Assembly (NCBI GenBank): GCA_937875395.1
Contig: CALNCU010000083.1
Span: forward strand, 1-32,851
DNA length: 32,851 nucleotides
Direction: 5' to 3'
Source of the DNA: an uncultured Armatimonadota bacterium
Lineage (GTDB): Bacteria; Armatimonadota; UBA5829; DTJY01
In this document: in pieces, positions 14,740 through 23,059 of the stretch
Layout of the letters: every line of letters begins with the position of its first letter
Position numbering within the stretch: position 1 is the first letter of the stretch
Program-made: the position numbers and the translations under genes
Notes under the pieces: generated by a model
The model's database searches: none
Told to the model about the DNA's origin: nothing
What the model saw: the letters and a program-made list of their open reading frames with translations, nothing else

Positions 14740-15897
14740 ATGCATATATCCAGTAAAATAAAATCCGTCCCGCCATCCGGGATAAGAAAGTTCTTTGATA
14801 TAGTCTCGCAGATGAAAGACGTAGTCTCCCTTGGCGTGGGCGAGCCGGACTTTGTCACGCCCTGGCGCATCCGCGAGGCCTGCATTTACTCCCTTGGAAA
14901 AGGCTACACCACGTACACCTCAAACTACGGGCTGCTTGAGCTGAGGCGCCTGATTGCAGCAGACATAGAAAAGACATACGGCGTAGAATATAACCCGGAA
15001 AACCAGCTGCTTATAACCGTGGGCGCAAGCGAGGCCATAATGCTTGTAATGCATGCCATCCTTGAGCCCGGCGATGAAGTAATAATCCCGGAGCCCTGTT
15101 TTGTGGCCTACAAGCCGTGCGTAATCTTTGCGGGAGGGAACCCCGTTACCGTATGCACAGATCATACCAGCGGGTTCCTGCCAGCGCCGGAAGAGATAGA
15201 GGCGGCCGTCACCCCGCGCACAAGAGCCATCTTTTTAAGCTATCCCAACAACCCCACGGGCGCCGTAATGCCAAAAGAAACCTTGCAGGCAATAGTTGAC
15301 ATAGCCGTAAAACACAACCTGTACATAATAAGCGACGACATTTACGACAAGCTTATCTACGGAGAGACGCACACCTGCATCCCCTCCCTGCCGGGCGCCT
15401 ACCAGCGGACAGTCTACGTAAACGGCTTTTCCAAGGCCTACGCCATGACCGGCTGGAGGATTGGTTTTGCCGCCGCCAACCCGGAACTGCTGGAAGCCAT
15501 GATGAAGGTTCACCAGTACATGGTTATGTGCGCCCCCATAATGGCGCAGATGGCGGCAATAGAAGCCATGAAGAACGGCGAGCAGGATATGCAGGATATG
15601 GTGCGCCAGTACAACCACCGCCGTGGGCTTATTGTAAAATCCCTGAACAATATGGGGCTGGAATGCACTACCCCCAAGGGAGCCTTCTACGCCTTCCCTT
15701 CCATCAAAAGCACAGGGCTATCCTCAGAAGAGTTTGCAGAAAAGCTGCTTCTGGAAGAGAAGGTGGCCGTGGTGCCGGGCAACAGCTTTGGGGACTGCGG
15801 AGAGGGCTATGTGAGATGCGCCTATGCAACAAGCATACAGAACATCCAGATAGCCATGGAGCGTATGTCCCGGTTTGTCAAAAAGATTTCGTCTTAA
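14740..15897 (+). CDS. PLP-dependent class I/II aminotransferase (AspC/PatA-like)
   Basis: The 385-residue fold-type I enzyme shows LGVGEPDF near the N-terminus, YPNNPTGAVM (168-177), the Asp pair ISDDIY (197-202) and the PLP lysine in GFSKAYAMTGWRIGF (K232). It transfers amino groups between an amino acid, probably aspartate or an aromatic amino acid, and 2-oxoglutarate. The start was set at ATG 14740 because AAGGAG lies 4 nt upstream; the ORF extends 15 bases further without support. It is cotranscribed with the Lrp-type regulator. Confidence 0.93.
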   Translation: MHISSKIKSVPPSGIRKFFDIVSQMKDVVSLGVGEPDFVTPWRIREACIYSLGKGYTTYTSNYGLLELRRLIAADIEKTYGVEYNPENQLLITVGASEAIMLVMHAILEPGDEVIIPEPCFVAYKPCVIFAGGNPVTVCTDHTSGFLPAPEEIEAAVTPRTRAIFLSYPNNPTGAVMPKETLQAIVDIAVKHNLYIISDDIYDKLIYGETHTCIPSLPGAYQRTVYVNGFSKAYAMTGWRIGFAAANPELLEAMMKVHQYMVMCAPIMAQMAAIEAMKNGEQDMQDMVRQYNHRRGLIVKSLNNMGLECTTPKGAFYAFPSIKSTGLSSEEFAEKLLLEEKVAVVPGNSFGDCGEGYVRCAYATSIQNIQIAMERMSRFVKKISS

Positions 15898-15958
15898 CAA
15901 AACAGGGCTCTCCGTCATAAAATTCCCGTTCACAAATGGGTGAAAGGAAAGAGCAGGC

Positions 15959-18900
15959 ATGCGAAGACTATGTGCAATCACTCTGTTTATACTACTGGCA
16001 CTCACGGCTCTGCCGTCACACGCGGTAAACAGAGTCACCTTCTACACATCATGGGACGACAGCTTCTTCTACGCCGCCTTTGATGTTCAGGACCCGGATA
16101 TCCGCGGGGCAAACAGCACTTTCATGTCCCAGCCCTGGTTGGATGACTGCGTAGAAGTCTTTCTCCATACCGGCAAAGACTCAGATACCCCCACCGCCGA
16201 TACCTATGCCATGTGCGTAAGCGCAGGCGGCGGATCATCATGGCTTGTAGGCGGATCAGGAAAGATGACCCCCCGCCCCATATACACCTTTAAATACGCC
16301 GCCAAGATTGCGGGCACCTTAAACAATCCCGGCGATCATGACATGGGCTACACCGTAGAACTTGCAATCCCCTGGCGGGAGATAGGCGGCCCTCCCTCCC
16401 CCGGGCAGATCATGCGCATGAACGTGCTCTGCCAGTCAAAAGGAGAGGCAGGCGGCTTTATAAGCATCTCCCCGGATGTCCAAACAGAAGCAGATCTTTC
16501 ATCCCCCTCAAAATGGATAAAAGTAAAGTTTATAAACTACCCCACCATTGTGGCCATGCAGGATGGAGCAATCATCTGCCGCAGAGTTGCCGGAAAGGCT
16601 CCTCTTATTGATGGAAACCTCTCTGCCGGCGAGTGGAACAGAGACGTAAGCCATCAAATGGTAAAACCGGAACCCGCAAAAGAGGCCGTAGAACATTCCC
16701 GCGCCGCCATAGAAAAACTTGCTCTTGCAACCTACTACATAAACTACCAGGGGGATGCAAAAAAAGACCTTCCCGCCACAGGAGTAGTAAGCAAAACCGG
16801 GGCAAGCCTGCTCACCAACCACCCGGTAGAAGGCACCGGCCCCTGGTTCTCTTACGATAACGTAAAATGGCACAAAGAAAACATTGCAGGCGCGCGGGAG
16901 GCGGGGATAGACGTGCTGCTCCCCGTCTGCAAGGGCGGCCCGGAAACAGAAAGAGCCGTATCCGCAATGGTATCTGCGTTTCAAGAGATTAAAGGCGAAG
17001 GCGCCGGATACCCGCTTACAGGAATGTTTCTGGATACAACTGCGTTTATCCCGGCAACCGCAGAGAAGCCCAGCCTTAAAGACGATTCCGCCAAAGCCGC
17101 CTTCTACAGCATTATCAGAAACTTCTTCCGCGCCGTGCCGGATGAATACAAGGCAACACTGCAAGCCCCCATCGGCCAAAGCACCGCAAAGGCAAACATA
17201 GTGGTACTTGGCAGCGCCGCCGCCTTTTCAGACTTTGACCAATCATTTGTAGAATACTGCAACAAGCGGTTCGCCCTGGATTTTGAGGGGAGAAGGCTTA
17301 TCTGGATAGGGGATATAGGCTACCAGTCAAAATCCGTAGTGCTTGACGGCTACTATACCAAAAGCGTTGCGGGCGAACTCACCCTAAACAATACCGGGTG
17401 GCTCTCCGTAGCCGGGATAAGCCCCGGATACTGCAACCGAACCCTTGGCTCCAAAAGCCCCATCCGGCCCCGCTCAGGCGGCGACACCTTTAAAAAAGAC
17501 TGGGACACCCTTGCCGCAAAGACATGCGACTGGGTAATAGTAGAGAGCTGGAACAATTACACAGAGGGCACAGAGATAGCCCCTTCAATGGAGTACGGCA
17601 GGCGCTACCAGAGCCTCACCCGCATAAACATGCTGCGCTTTAACGGCATGAAGGAGTACAATGCCAAATATCTGCGGCATGATACCCCTTCCGTCATGCC
17701 TCCGGGCGCAATCTGCCAGGTAACCCTGACCATAAAGAATGCAGGCACCCAGCCCTGGTACGCGGAAGACGGCATCTTCCTTGCCGCGCGGTGGTATAAA
17801 GACGGCGCCCTGTATGCAGATACCGGCGCCCGCCTTCCCCTGCAGGAAGATATAATGGCCGGGCAGATATGGAATAAGGTGCTGGGCATCCGCACCATAG
17901 AGGCAGATGGCAAACCCCTCCCCCCGGGAAAGTACGAACTCCGCTGCGAGATGCTGGGCACGCAGGCAGACTGGTTTGCAGGCGGCGGGGATATGCCGCT
18001 CTGCATCCCCGTTACAATCGGCCGGACGGAGCCTGGGTTTACGGTTATAGATACAAACCTTCCGCCCACGCTTAAAGCAGGCGCATCCTACAACATAACC
18101 GCCCGGCTTAGAAACGACGGCCCCGCACCGTGGAAGACCGGCGGCACGGCCGTCTCCCTGGTATTTAACAAGACTGTGGAAGAAGCAGAAGGCGGCGCCA
18201 CCGGAAGCGGAGGAGCCTTTGCCGCATTATCCTTCCCGGAAGATGTAGAGCCGGGCCGGATAGCAGAAATAACCATACCCGTAACCATACCGGCTGGCGC
18301 CCCGTCCCTTGTGGCAAGCTTAAGGATTATGGAGGGAGGCAAGACGGTTCTGCCGCCCACAAACAACCTTCAATCCGTGCGGGTAGTGCCTGAAGATGCA
18401 GGCCAGAAGTTTATTGTGCATGATTTGCCCCAAAAGGTGCAGGCGGGCGGATACTACGGTGCAGACCTGGTGCTGGAAAACGCCGGAACGTCAGACTGGA
18501 AGCGTTCGGAGTGCAGCGTGGGCTGCCACTGGTACAACCTTGACGGCTCCGAAGCCCGCTGGGACGACGGGCGGCGCACGCCCCTTCCATCAGATGTAGC
18601 TCCGGGGAAGCGGGTGCTTGTAAAGGCTCCGTTTGTTGCCCCGCAGACCGGCGGCCTCTACTACCTGGTGTGGGATTTTGTATCAAACGGCAAATGGGCT
18701 GGCGCCCTCCCCGGCATAAGGAGCGGAGACACCCTTGTTGTGCCCGTAAAGGTTACGGGCGGCCCGCATCTGCCGGTAGATTTAAGCAAATACTTTGATA
18801 CGGATATGGCAAATTATGCTGCAGAGAGCCTTCCGCCGTTTATAACAAGCTTTACTCCCGCAGACATGTGGCCGTCCGGCCTGTGGGAAGGGCCTCTGGA

Positions 18901-19279
18901 TGGAACCTCCTTTATGTATCCCGGAAAGGAATACGGGGCAAAGAATGCCGCCGCCTGCAAGGGGCAGACGGTAAACATCCCCAACGGGCGCTACTCCAAG
19001 GTACATATTCTTGCCTTGCCAGAGGAAGATGCAACCGGAGAGTTTGTTCTTTTGGGCGGCGGGAAGAAGCTTGTAAAGAAGGTTGATTTCAGCTCATGGA
19101 AGGGCGCGCCCAAACACGGGGAGAGCGTGGCGTTATCATGCCCTCGCCGGACAGGGCAGGCATGCAACATTTTCCGCTACACAATAGATGCCGACGCCTC
19201 CGTTGAGCTCTCTGAATTAGCGCTTCCAACAGCTCCGGCAGTCAAGATTGTTGCAATAACCCTTGAAAAAGCAAAGTAG
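15959..19279 (+). CDS. Large secreted glycan-active protein: CBM9-like, GH99/WbsX-like and Ig-like domains
   Basis: The 1106-residue protein has a signal peptide (MRRLCAITLFILLALTALPSHA). Residues 24-195 resemble a CBM9/DOMON-like module (DDSFFYAAFDVQDPDI, DDCVEVFLH, YTVELAIPWREIG), and a partial second one begins near 205 (PLIDGNLSAGEW). Residues 256-560 look like a barrel of the GH99/WbsX or DUF5010 kind, with GMFLDTTAF and VIVESWNNYTEGTEIAPS (E529 and E536 as candidate acids). Three beta-sandwich repeats follow (about 575-690, 695-815 and 820-940), each with an N(A/D)G(T/P)xxW motif as in NBR1-type Ig-like domains. The last 160 residues are an unassigned, probably beta-rich domain. The exact enzyme family is not certain. 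AAAGGA precedes ATG 15959. It stands alone between an aminotransferase gene and a terminator. Confidence 0.8.
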   Translation: MRRLCAITLFILLALTALPSHAVNRVTFYTSWDDSFFYAAFDVQDPDIRGANSTFMSQPWLDDCVEVFLHTGKDSDTPTADTYAMCVSAGGGSSWLVGGSGKMTPRPIYTFKYAAKIAGTLNNPGDHDMGYTVELAIPWREIGGPPSPGQIMRMNVLCQSKGEAGGFISISPDVQTEADLSSPSKWIKVKFINYPTIVAMQDGAIICRRVAGKAPLIDGNLSAGEWNRDVSHQMVKPEPAKEAVEHSRAAIEKLALATYYINYQGDAKKDLPATGVVSKTGASLLTNHPVEGTGPWFSYDNVKWHKENIAGAREAGIDVLLPVCKGGPETERAVSAMVSAFQEIKGEGAGYPLTGMFLDTTAFIPATAEKPSLKDDSAKAAFYSIIRNFFRAVPDEYKATLQAPIGQSTAKANIVVLGSAAAFSDFDQSFVEYCNKRFALDFEGRRLIWIGDIGYQSKSVVLDGYYTKSVAGELTLNNTGWLSVAGISPGYCNRTLGSKSPIRPRSGGDTFKKDWDTLAAKTCDWVIVESWNNYTEGTEIAPSMEYGRRYQSLTRINMLRFNGMKEYNAKYLRHDTPSVMPPGAICQVTLTIKNAGTQPWYAEDGIFLAARWYKDGALYADTGARLPLQEDIMAGQIWNKVLGIRTIEADGKPLPPGKYELRCEMLGTQADWFAGGGDMPLCIPVTIGRTEPGFTVIDTNLPPTLKAGASYNITARLRNDGPAPWKTGGTAVSLVFNKTVEEAEGGATGSGGAFAALSFPEDVEPGRIAEITIPVTIPAGAPSLVASLRIMEGGKTVLPPTNNLQSVRVVPEDAGQKFIVHDLPQKVQAGGYYGADLVLENAGTSDWKRSECSVGCHWYNLDGSEARWDDGRRTPLPSDVAPGKRVLVKAPFVAPQTGGLYYLVWDFVSNGKWAGALPGIRSGDTLVVPVKVTGGPHLPVDLSKYFDTDMANYAAESLPPFITSFTPADMWPSGLWEGPLDGTSFMYPGKEYGAKNAAACKGQTVNIPNGRYSKVHILALPEEDATGEFVLLGGGKKLVKKVDFSSWKGAPKHGESVALSCPRRTGQACNIFRYTIDADASVELSELALPTAPAVKIVAITLEKAK

Positions 19280-19287
19280 ATAGATGC

Positions 19288-19309
19288 GGGCGGGCGCAGA
19301 AACCCGCCC
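19288..19309. terminator. Bidirectional terminator hairpin
   Basis: GGGCGGG (19288-19294) pairs with CCCGCCC (19303-19309) across an 8-nt loop, between convergent genes. The same arm pair recurs at 29548-29569, also between convergent genes. Confidence 0.65.
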
Positions 19310-19315
19310 GGCAAA

Positions 19316-19702
19316 TTAACGATTTTTGTTCATAAGGCTGCCAACGGTGAGCCCTTCCGGCACAGGGGCGCCTTCCGCGGCCGACTCCCCCTGGGTTTCC
19401 TCAGAGGGGCCGGGGCCCAGGAGCGCCCGAACCTCGTCAAAACCCTCCTGCGCCTTCTGTGCGGCAGTAGGGTCTATTCTGTATAAAAGGCTTGTAAACT
19501 CCCCGGCGTGCACAAGTTCCTCAAGGGCTATGTCCAGAAGCACCTTTTTGGCGTCTTCGTTATCTGTGGCATCGGCATGGGCGCGGTAAAGGTGAACGGC
19601 TTCAAGCTCTGCGGCAATATTTAACATAATGGCCCGCGCAAGCTCCGTATTTGTCAGCCGGCGGGGTACCATTCCGGAAAAGGGGTTTATAAACTCAGGC
19701 AT
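19316..19702 (-). CDS. Encapsulated-ferritin-like protein with C-terminal encapsulin cargo tag
   Basis: The 128-residue protein holds two helices of a half-ferritin: NIAAELEAVHLYRAHADA and KVLLDIALEELVHAGEFTSLL. E32, Y39, E62 and H65 sit where, as I recall, the ferroxidase residues of Rhodospirillum rubrum EncFtn lie. After an Ala/Glu/Pro-rich linker, residues 118-123 read LTVGSL, the core of encapsulin cargo-loading peptides, followed by MNKNR at the C-terminus. The expected role is iron oxidation inside an encapsulin nanocompartment as a decamer-type assembly. ATG 19702 is chosen because GGAGGAGAAG precedes it; the ORF extends 14 codons further. No encapsulin shell gene is in the window. 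A general rubrerythrin-like or demethoxyubiquinone hydroxylase-like name is the likely automatic annotation. Confidence 0.85.
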   Translation of the reverse strand: MPEFINPFSGMVPRRLTNTELARAIMLNIAAELEAVHLYRAHADATDNEDAKKVLLDIALEELVHAGEFTSLLYRIDPTAAQKAQEGFDEVRALLGPGPSEETQGESAAEGAPVPEGLTVGSLMNKNR

Positions 19703-19881
19703 ATGCTTCTCCTCCGGGTTTGTTCTTTTTGGGCTGCCGGCCAAAGGATGGGCGGCCCCGTCAACCCAGAGGGTCTATACCCCGTGCACTTCTGCTGCAA
19801 ACTTATGCCGGAGGTGTGCTGTTTATACCAAAGCCCGCCATGCCTTTGCTCACGGGCCAAAGACCCAGCCGGGAGATTTTG

Positions 19882-20979
19882 CTATTCCTCTATCATCTTA
19901 TCATCCATATACACAACGCTTACCCCGCTCTCTGAAAGCCGGTCGTACAGTCTTGGGGCAAGGTCAACCATCCCCGGACGTTCGGTGGCAAAGTGCGTGG
20001 CTTCTACAAGGTTCAAACCTATCGCCTGGGCATGCAGAGCTTCATGGTGCCGCACCTCTCCCGTTACATACGCATCTGCGCCGCGGGAGCGGACCAACTC
20101 CATAACGCTCCCTCCCGTGCCGCCCATAACGGCCACCCTCTCAATAATTGAATCCGGATTGCCGGATACGCGGGCATCCTCTGCATCAAGCACATCCCGC
20201 ACCATCTCACAAAAACCGTCAAAACTCATGGGCTTTTGCAGGGCGCCTATCCGGCCAAGACCGTATTTGGCCCCTTCGTTTTTAAGGGGATACACATCGT
20301 AGGCCACCTCCTCATAGGGGTGGGCGGCCGTCATGGCGGATATTACGCTATGCAGAGAGTCCTGGGCCACCAGAACCTCCAGACGCATCTCTTGGACGCG
20401 TTCCATCTCTCCCACAACTCCAATGTGCGGCTCTGCGCCGGGGAGCGGCTTGAAGGTTCCCATACCGGGCGATGCAAAGGAACAGTGCGAATAGTTCCCT
20501 ATTTTGCCGGGATAGGCCTTAAATATGGCATCCCTCACGCTCTCCACGGATTCTTCCGGCACAAAGACCGCAAGCTTGAACAGGCTCTCATTAACGGTTG
20601 GCTCAAGGATTTCCGCATCCCTGATACCAAGACGGCTGCAGAGCGCATCGTTTATTCCGCCGGGAGCAACGTCAAAGTTTGTGTGGGCGGCAAAAAGGGC
20701 CATCTTTGCTGAAACAATCCGGTAGATAAGGGATTGCGGATAGATATCTGTTCTAACAGAGGACAGAGGCGTGTAGGTTAGGGGGTGGTGGGTGATTATA
20801 AGCTCTACCCTTCTGCGGACGGCCTCTCCTATAACCCTTGGAGTAGCATCAACTGTAACGGCAATGCGCTCTATCTCCTGGCCGGGGTCGCCCACGTGCA
20901 GCCCCACAGGGTCACCGGGACAGGCCAGCTCCGGCGGTGCAATCTCATCCATTATCTTCACTATCTCGCAAAGCTTCAT
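19882..20979 (-). CDS. Nif3-like dinuclear metal center protein (YqfO type)
   Basis: The 365-residue protein has the Nif3 metal-binding HH pair in ITHHPLTYTPLSSV (64-65), a further His/Asp segment AAHTNFDVAPGGIND (98-110) and C-terminal GEVRHHEALHAQAIG and ATHFATERPG. An insert from about 135 to 230 with HPYEEVAYDVYPL is the PII/CutA-like domain that marks the longer YqfO branch; total length agrees with it. The family is sometimes named GTP cyclohydrolase 1 type 2, but its physiological role is unsettled. GAGGTGAG precedes ATG 20979. Confidence 0.93.
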   Translation of the reverse strand: MKLCEIVKIMDEIAPPELACPGDPVGLHVGDPGQEIERIAVTVDATPRVIGEAVRRRVELIITHHPLTYTPLSSVRTDIYPQSLIYRIVSAKMALFAAHTNFDVAPGGINDALCSRLGIRDAEILEPTVNESLFKLAVFVPEESVESVRDAIFKAYPGKIGNYSHCSFASPGMGTFKPLPGAEPHIGVVGEMERVQEMRLEVLVAQDSLHSVISAMTAAHPYEEVAYDVYPLKNEGAKYGLGRIGALQKPMSFDGFCEMVRDVLDAEDARVSGNPDSIIERVAVMGGTGGSVMELVRSRGADAYVTGEVRHHEALHAQAIGLNLVEATHFATERPGMVDLAPRLYDRLSESGVSVVYMDDKMIEE

Positions 20980-21058
20980 TACTCACCTCACCTATCAAGC
21001 TGTACGGCCATTCTAGCGTATGTAATACAGGCAGTCAACAGATATTCCCCAAACTCTG

Positions 21059-21087
21059 TTGACGAAATCTTTAGGGGAGTGTATTAT
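21059..21087 (+). promoter_or_regulatory. Promoter upstream of the MarR-like remnant and nifS
   Basis: TTGACG (21059-21064) and TATTAT (21082-21087) have a 17-bp spacer; transcription would begin near 21094, just before the inverted repeat at 21105-21125. Confidence 0.6.
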
Positions 21088-21104
21088 CTATAATTAGGTT
21101 ATAC

Positions 21105-21125
21105 AATCAGGATATTTTCCTGATT
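21105..21125. promoter_or_regulatory. 21-bp inverted repeat, probable MarR-type operator
   Basis: AATCAGGA-TATTT-TCCTGATT has perfect 8-bp arms and lies between the predicted transcription start and the ATG at 21129. The size and placement fit an autoregulatory MarR-family site. Confidence 0.55.
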
Positions 21126-21128
21126 TTA

Positions 21129-21458
21129 ATGAAAACAAACCCTCTTTTGGACGAGATAGAACACATAACGGATATCTTCACAAGGGTAGTGCTTAAGACA
21201 CTAAGCCAGGGCATCTCTAAATGCACTTGGGATAAACCTACCCTTGCCCAGTATCAGGCACTAAGGCATATCCGCCTGCCACGAGCCCTGCACGGCGGGG
21301 GTTTCCGTAAGCCAACCCGCCGCCTCCTGAGCCGCACGGAAGAAGATTGGCTGAGGCATCCGGGCCAAATTCTAAACCTTATGCAGCCGGAAGAGAGGGC
21401 GGAACACAATCCAAATTGCATAATCAACAAGACCCGCATGGAAGATGAGGGCAGGTAG
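21129..21458 (+). pseudogene. Decayed MarR-family regulator
   Basis: The first 48 codons read like the N-terminus of a MarR protein (LLDEIEHITDIF and PTLAQYQALRHI). The open frame then continues as unconvincing Arg-rich sequence to 21458. In the +1 frame from 21271, however, the DNA reads SACHEPCTAG then VSVSQPAAS before TGA at 21328, which is MarR winged-helix language (an ..HGPCT..VSQPAAS-type recognition region), with about five residues missing between the two parts. A 2-nt deletion near 21270 would explain the frame change. No ribosome binding site precedes the ATG. It sits in the leader of the cysteine desulfurase gene, and the operator upstream looks intact. The alternative is an unrelated small gene of 109 residues. 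Confidence 0.5.
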
Positions 21459-21486
21459 ACAGCAATTGGCAGATATGGAGGACTTG

Positions 21487-22677
21487 ATGAAAAAGCTTAT
21501 TTATTTTGACCATGCGGCCACAACCCCGGTTGCCGCAGAAGTCTTTGGCGCCATGACGCCGTATTTTAGCGAAGAGTTTGCAAACCCGTCCACCCTTTAC
21601 AGCTTTGGGCAGCAGGCACGCGCCGCCATAGATCAGGCACGTGCCCAGGTGGCCCGCCTTATAGGCGCAGAGACAGATGAAATCTTCTTCACAAGCGGCG
21701 CCACAGAGGCGGATAACTGGGCTATTACGGGGGTCGTCCAGGCCAGAGAGAAGAAGGGCAACCACATAATTACAAGCGCAATAGAACACCACGCCGTTCT
21801 GGAGACCTGCGAAGCCCTTGCAAAGAGGGGGATAATAGAACTTACTGTGCTCCCGGTAGATGCAGACGGCCTTGTAGACCCGGAAGATGTGCGGCGCGCC
21901 GTCACGGATAAGACGGTGCTTATAACCATCATGCACTCAAACAATGAAATAGGGGTTATAGAACCCATACGGGAGATAGGCCTAATAGCCCGGGAGCGGG
22001 GCATCACATTCCATACAGATGCCACGCAATCCGTAGGAAAGATCCCGGTGGATGTAACAGAACTTGGCTGCAATATGCTCTCCCTTTCAGCCCATAAGCT
22101 ATACGGGCCAAAGGGAGCAGGGGCGCTCTACATAAGAAAGGGCACGCGAATCCTTCCCTTTATGCGCGGAGGGGCGCAAGAGAACAACCGGCGTGCCGGT
22201 ACCTTAAACGTCCCCGGAATTGTGGGGCTTGGGAAGGCCGCAGAGCTTGCCGCATCTACCATGGATGCAGAGGCCGCCCGCGAGCGCGCCATGAGGGACA
22301 GGCTTATAGCAGGCATCCTCTCCAACATACCGGACAGCCGCCTGAACGGGCACGCGCAGAAACGCCTCCCAAATAACGTAAACGTAAGCATAGAAGGGAT
22401 AGAAGGAGAATCTATGATCCTCCGGCTGGATTTTGCGGGTTTCTGCGTCTCTAGCGGCTCTGCATGCACATCCGGGTCATTGGAGGCTTCTCATGTGCTG
22501 CTGGCAATAGGCCTTCCGCACGAGCTTGCGCACGGCTCCCTTAGAATCTCCCTTGGTAGGAGCAACACGGAAGAGGATGTAGATAAGTTTTTGGAGACCT
22601 TCCCAAAGGTAGTCTCGCTCCTGCGCTCCATGTCGCCGGTCTACAACAGCTGCCCCGTAGATTTTACGGCAGAGTAA
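21487..22677 (+). CDS. nifS: Cysteine desulfurase (NifS/IscS group)
   Basis: The 396-residue PLP enzyme shows YFDHAATTPV at the N-terminus, the PLP lysine in LSAHKLYGPKGAGALY (K204) and the active-site loop SSGSACTSGSLEASHVL with catalytic Cys327, the long mobile loop of group I enzymes. It removes sulfur from cysteine for Fe-S clusters and tRNA thiolation. GGAGG lies 6 nt before ATG 21487, so the 14 upstream codons are not included. No iscU, mnmA or Rrf2 gene follows; a strong terminator ends the unit. Whether it serves Fe-S assembly or tRNA modification cannot be told here. Confidence 0.94.
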   Translation: MKKLIYFDHAATTPVAAEVFGAMTPYFSEEFANPSTLYSFGQQARAAIDQARAQVARLIGAETDEIFFTSGATEADNWAITGVVQAREKKGNHIITSAIEHHAVLETCEALAKRGIIELTVLPVDADGLVDPEDVRRAVTDKTVLITIMHSNNEIGVIEPIREIGLIARERGITFHTDATQSVGKIPVDVTELGCNMLSLSAHKLYGPKGAGALYIRKGTRILPFMRGGAQENNRRAGTLNVPGIVGLGKAAELAASTMDAEAARERAMRDRLIAGILSNIPDSRLNGHAQKRLPNNVNVSIEGIEGESMILRLDFAGFCVSSGSACTSGSLEASHVLLAIGLPHELAHGSLRISLGRSNTEEDVDKFLETFPKVVSLLRSMSPVYNSCPVDFTAE

Positions 22678-22707
22678 CACCCCTGCTTGCCAATACAGAA
22701 ACAAACC

Positions 22708-22746
22708 CGGGAGGAGAGGCGCCGTCCCTCCTCCCGAATGTTTTTA
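22708..22746 (+). terminator. Rho-independent terminator after nifS
   Basis: CGGGAGGAG (22708-22716) pairs with CTCCTCCCG (22728-22736) across an 11-nt loop and is followed by GAATGTTTTT. Confidence 0.85.
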
Positions 22747-22903
22747 CCTGACGGATAACGCCTCAAGTGAAAAAGCTTCTTTGGTCATATCCATACCGTC
22801 TGGTGCATGATGTGAATAGTCTGTACGCAAACAGGGTAGAAACGGTGGTAGCACGGGAAAAAGCGGTAATTGTGTAGAAAGTATGTTTCTTTTGCGAACC
22901 ATA

Positions 22904-22932
22904 TTGACAATATGAAGAACTAATGGTATCAT
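22904..22932 (+). promoter_or_regulatory. Canonical promoter of the GH130 gene
   Basis: TTGACA (22904-22909) and TATCAT (22927-22932) have a 17-bp spacer. The start is expected near 22939. The preceding stretch 22747-22903 holds no gene that I can support. Confidence 0.75.
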
Positions 22933-22938
22933 TCTTCA

Positions 22939-23059
22939 TGAATGCGTGGAGTGAATCCTAGAGGGCTAAGGTGCCTACCTACCAACGCAGAGCCGGGAAG
23001 AATTACGGTGCTGCCTGGCAAAAAATACAATAACAGGAGTATTTCGTAAAAGACTACCA
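22939..23059 (+). promoter_or_regulatory. Structured 5' leader of the GH130 gene, possible regulatory RNA
   Basis: The leader of about 120 nt can form several stems: GCGT (22943-22946) with ACGC near 22984-22987, AGGT with ACCT around 22968-22980, and GCCGGG with CCTGGC across about 22992-23019. The AGGAG at 23035-23039 lies 20 nt before the ATG, too far for ordinary initiation unless the RNA folds. No known riboswitch class could be assigned with confidence. Confidence 0.35.

Noticed and set aside
22939..23059. c-di-GMP-I riboswitch
   Set aside because: Only two short core segments are similar; the third helix and the tetraloop are missing and the region is too short, so it is listed only as an unassigned structured leader.
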